Source: Ewingella sp. CoE-038-23 (lineage in GTDB: Bacteria > Pseudomonadota > Gammaproteobacteria > Enterobacterales > Enterobacteriaceae). Taken from it: 6,977 nucleotides of DNA. The position numbers and the translations under genes were made by a program. The notes under the pieces are model-generated. The model saw nothing but the letters and a program-made list of their open reading frames with translations. It had not been told where the DNA came from and searched no databases. Shown here piece by piece: positions 5,153 through 6,977 of this stretch. The stretch is from assembly GCF_040419245.1 (NCBI RefSeq), contig NZ_JAZHOH010000005.1:1-6977 (forward strand), given 5' to 3'. Numbering within the stretch: the first letter of the stretch is position 1; each line of letters begins with the position of its first letter.

Positions 5153-5620
5153 TCAGGTGTTGCTGTCTGACTTTTTGCTGTTCAGCAATTCCTGACCTCT
5201 GATTTTCCAGTCAGACCACTTAGGATTATCCCGTGACAAATCATTGAGACTGGCTAATGCGCCCAGTAGGGCAGCAGTATCATCGACGGGCTTCCCTGTC
5301 TGGCTGTCTACCAGTCCCGCCATGATAAGTAAGCCGGCTGACTGATACAGAGCATGGTCACGGGCTTTGCGAGCCGCCCTGGCTTCTGCACGTTTCTCTG
5401 CCTGTATCAGGTTCATCACCTTTGCTCTGGCTTCCTGTGCTTTCTCTGCTGCCTGTTCTGCCTGAATCAGCAGTGACAGCGTTTTAATATCCTGCGCTGT
5501 TTTGTTGGCTTTATCCGTCAGCAATACCATAAGCCGCTGTTGTTCATTAGGCGACTTTAAGCCACGGATATACTGCACTCTTTCTGCCGCCCATTTTTCC
5601 TGTTTTTCGCTTTTATTCAT
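5153..5620 (-). CDS. mobX: MobX-like mobilization accessory protein, TraD/MobC-like
   Basis: A 155-residue protein, highly charged and helical. An Ala/Glu/Arg-rich coiled-coil stretch (about 55-88) leads into ARKARDHALYQSAGLLIMAGL and DDTAALLGALASLND (82-127). This resembles the Arg-Lys-Arg ... Gly-Ala-Leu core of the small TraD/MobC accessory family. It diverges from the relaxase gene across oriT, as mobC does in R1162 and, as I recall, mobX in pSC101. The expected role is to bind oriT and help MobA open and nick it in the relaxosome; this is inferred. The ATG at 5620 follows GAGG with a ten-base spacing. A good promoter lies upstream (5652-5681) and a terminator downstream. The name mobX rests on pSC101 synteny. 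Confidence 0.72.
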   Translation of the reverse strand: MNKSEKQEKWAAERVQYIRGLKSPNEQQRLMVLLTDKANKTAQDIKTLSLLIQAEQAAEKAQEARAKVMNLIQAEKRAEARAARKARDHALYQSAGLLIMAGLVDSQTGKPVDDTAALLGALASLNDLSRDNPKWSDWKIRGQELLNSKKSDSNT

Positions 5621-5651
5621 GCCCGTTTATCCTCTGAATGTTAACGGGGGA

Positions 5652-5681
5652 ATTATGCTCATTGGTGGCAGCAAAGGTCAA
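5652..5681 (-). promoter_or_regulatory. mobX promoter
   Basis: On the minus strand, TTGACC (5681-5676) and CATAAT (5657-5652) each match the sigma-70 consensus at five of six positions, with an 18-base spacer. The expected start is about 25 bases before the mobX ATG. Its closeness to oriT suggests repression by relaxosome binding, as known for R1162. Confidence 0.65.
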
Positions 5682-5694
5682 ATTCCACTACAAT

Positions 5695-5721
5695 CCCTGA
5701 TAACTCTTTTATTTATCAGGG
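5695..5721. repeat. 9-bp inverted repeat abutting the nic site
   Basis: CCCTGATAA (5695-5703) is perfectly inverted as TTATCAGGG (5713-5721) around a nine-base AT-rich loop. One arm runs into the nic core, covering half of CGCCCT on the nicked strand. It could be a MobX site, a hairpin formed on the transferred 5' end, or a weak terminator. Confidence 0.65.
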
Positions 5722-5756
5722 CGCACTTAGACGTTTCTTTACTTTGTTCAGAAACG
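5718..5756 (-). other. oriT: oriT, R1162/IncQ-type nic region
   Basis: On the minus strand a seven-base inverted repeat, CGTTTCT / AGAAACG (5756-5750 and 5738-5732, 11-base loop), is followed three bases later by TAAGTGCGCCCT (5729-5718). That core and the upstream repeat are the hallmarks of the R1162/RSF1010 oriT, cut between TAAGTG and CGCCCT. This places nic opposite 5724/5723 on the minus strand. After nicking, the 5' end attached to MobA leads with mobX, par and the replicon entering first, and the relaxase gene last. Confidence 0.88.
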
Positions 5757-5784
5757 GTGCGCGCCTTCCGCGGGATAAAACACG

Positions 5785-6891
5785 ATGGCATCCTATCATC
5801 TCAGCGTAAAAACCGGCGGAAAAGGCAATGCCTCTCCCCATGCCGATTACATTTCGCGTGAGGGGAAGTATGCCCGTGAAAAAGACTCTGACCTTGAGTA
5901 TAAGGAGTCCGGCAACATGCCCGCATGGGCAGCGCATAAACCGTCCGAGTTCTGGAAAGCCGCTGATACGTTTGAACGTGCCAACGGCTGCACCTACCGC
6001 GAGATTGAAATTGCCCTGCCGCGTGAACTGAAATCGGAGCAGCGTCTTGAGCTGGTCCGCGATTTTGTCCGGCAGGAAATCGGCGACCGTCATGCGTATC
6101 AGTTTGCTATCCATAACCCAAAAGCGGCGATAGCCGGTGGCGAACAGCCGCATGCGCATATCATGTTCTCTGAGCGGATGAATGACGGGATTGACCGTGA
6201 CCCGCAGCAGTATTTCAAACGTGCGAACAACAAAGAGCCGGAGCGTGGCGGGGCTAAAAAGGTACGTTTCGGGGAAACACCGACGGAGCGCAAAGAGCAT
6301 CTTGTTGCCCAGCGTGAGCGTTGGGCTGACCTTCAGAACACCTGTCTTGAACGGCATCAGCATACTGACCGGGTTGATGCCCGTTCCCTGAAAGCACAGG
6401 GCATCGAGCGCGAGCCGGAGCGGCATCTGGGCGCGGGACAGGTACAGCGCTTTGATACTGACCAGTTACAGGCCATTCTTGAACGCAGGGAAGCAGAACG
6501 ACAGGTTCAGCAGTGCCGTGATGAACGTGACAGCGTCATTGACGTGACCACTTCGTTACGGGAAGCCCTTAGTGAGCGGGACACTCTGACGCCAAAACAG
6601 GCGAAGCCTGAACAGGACGCCGTTTCCGGCAGGGTGTTCGATTTTGAAAAAGAGCCGGACAAGCTGAATGAACTGGTCAGCGATGCCATGAAGGACATAC
6701 AGGAAGAAATCGACCTTCAGTCCCTTGTGAACGATGCAATGGCAGAGTTTCAGGGCATACATCAGGAGATGGTCAGGCAGCAGGAACGTGCCGCACTCGC
6801 TGAAAAACAGCGCCAGCAGGAGAAAGAGCGGCAGCGTATTGCCGAACAGAAACAACAGAAACCAGACAAAGGCTGGTCATTCTCACGATAG
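5785..6891 (+). CDS. mobA: MobQ-family relaxase MobA/MobL
   Basis: A 368-residue relaxase. The N-terminal catalytic domain (about 1-215) aligns with R1162 MobA: MASYHLSVKTG start, HADYISREGKYAR with the probable catalytic Tyr22 (R1162 Tyr25), and a metal-binding histidine triad H110, H123, H125 in PHAHIMFSERMNDGI. A KAQGIERE-PERHLG motif (203-215) ends the domain. It nicks oriT on the minus strand, stays bound to the 5' end and is exported through a helper type IV secretion system. The remainder (about 220-368) is Gln/Glu/Arg-rich and coiled-coil-like, without the primase domain that makes R1162 MobA about twice as long. The ATG at 5785 has only a weak GGGA upstream; oriT lies just before it, so repression by the relaxosome is likely. 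The stop is 12 bases before the next mob gene. Confidence 0.93.
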   Translation: MASYHLSVKTGGKGNASPHADYISREGKYAREKDSDLEYKESGNMPAWAAHKPSEFWKAADTFERANGCTYREIEIALPRELKSEQRLELVRDFVRQEIGDRHAYQFAIHNPKAAIAGGEQPHAHIMFSERMNDGIDRDPQQYFKRANNKEPERGGAKKVRFGETPTERKEHLVAQRERWADLQNTCLERHQHTDRVDARSLKAQGIEREPERHLGAGQVQRFDTDQLQAILERREAERQVQQCRDERDSVIDVTTSLREALSERDTLTPKQAKPEQDAVSGRVFDFEKEPDKLNELVSDAMKDIQEEIDLQSLVNDAMAEFQGIHQEMVRQQERAALAEKQRQQEKERQRIAEQKQQKPDKGWSFSR

Positions 6892-6903
6892 ACAGGATTT
6901 TAC

Positions 6904-6977
6904 ATGAGCGACGAAATTAAACAGATTGCTGCCCTTATCGGGCATCAGCAGGCACAGGAAAAACGGGTTGCCGCGCT
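6904..6977 (+). CDS. MobB-like mobilization protein, 5' part (continues at position 1)
   Basis: Starts at ATG 6904 with AGGA six bases upstream, 12 bases after the relaxase stop. It encodes MSDEIKQIAALIGHQQAQEKRVAA, then a split codon CT/G (Leu25) across the junction, and continues as IDEFQKESAQ in the left-edge frame. The 74 bases here plus the 517 at the left edge make 197 codons including the stop. The N-terminal part is amphipathic and begins the coiled-coil region described for the 3' part. Spacing indicates co-translation with mobA. Confidence 0.82.
   Translation, partial: MSDEIKQIAALIGHQQAQEKRVAA

Noticed and set aside
5502..5861. 119-codon plus-strand frame across the start of mobX, oriT and the start of mobA
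   Set aside because: It overlaps two real divergent genes and the nic site. It reads as a shadow frame.
5716..6426. 236-codon open frame on the minus strand opposite mobA
   Set aside because: It is antisense to the well-supported relaxase domain, crosses oriT, and its translation has no recognisable domain.
1..6977. Search for resistance genes, insertion sequences, CRISPR arrays, tRNA or rRNA
   Set aside because: No transposase motifs, terminal inverted repeats with target duplications, spaced palindromic arrays, tRNA-like folds or rRNA sequence were recognised. The only direct repeats of note are the iterons.

Overview
The window reads as a complete small enterobacterial plasmid of the pSC101 family, opened inside a gene. 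The reading frame that starts at 6904 and runs off the right edge continues in phase into the frame open at the left edge. Joining the ends gives one intact 196-residue mobilization protein, so the molecule is most likely a 6977-bp circle. The RepA protein, the par region, the Xer site and the mobilization genes all resemble pSC101 as I remember it. The host is therefore most likely Escherichia, Salmonella, Citrobacter, Klebsiella or a relative.

Layout. Positions 4568-4823 hold the replication origin: three 19-bp iterons, an inverted repeat over the repA promoter, a perfect IHF consensus, an AT-rich segment and a consensus DnaA box. repA (3609-4556, minus) and a coupled helix-turn-helix/coiled-coil gene (3188-3601, minus) read away from it. 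On the other side, 4824-5132 is a pSC101-type par region. Next is the mobilization module: a TraD-like MobX gene (5153-5620, minus), an IncQ/R1162-type oriT (5695-5756), a short MobQ relaxase (5785-6891, plus) and a membrane-anchored coiled-coil MobB-like protein (6904 through the junction to 517).

The accessory part lies between the mob genes and the replicon. Seventeen bases after the MobB-like gene begins an AT-rich 571-codon gene (535-2250). It encodes a DUF262 protein with an HNH-like C-terminus, i.e. the GmrSD-type fused architecture, and is a candidate anti-phage nuclease. A HigBA-type toxin-antitoxin pair (2344-2941, minus) converges on it. Beyond that pair is a 28-bp XerC/XerD site (3019-3046) closely resembling pSC101 psi, with about 140 bp of non-coding sequence on its XerC side that fits the accessory region of such sites.

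How the parts work together: RepA with DnaA and IHF drives copy-controlled replication. par, psi and HigBA each favour stable inheritance. MobA, MobX, the MobB-like protein and oriT allow transfer by a helper conjugative system. The DUF262 protein is the only apparent host-benefit cargo. No antibiotic resistance gene, transposase, CRISPR array, tRNA or rRNA is visible. The most notable points are the DUF262 cargo attached to the mob operon, and an origin that seems to keep pSC101 geometry while using a different iteron sequence, together with changes in the DNA-contacting parts of RepA.
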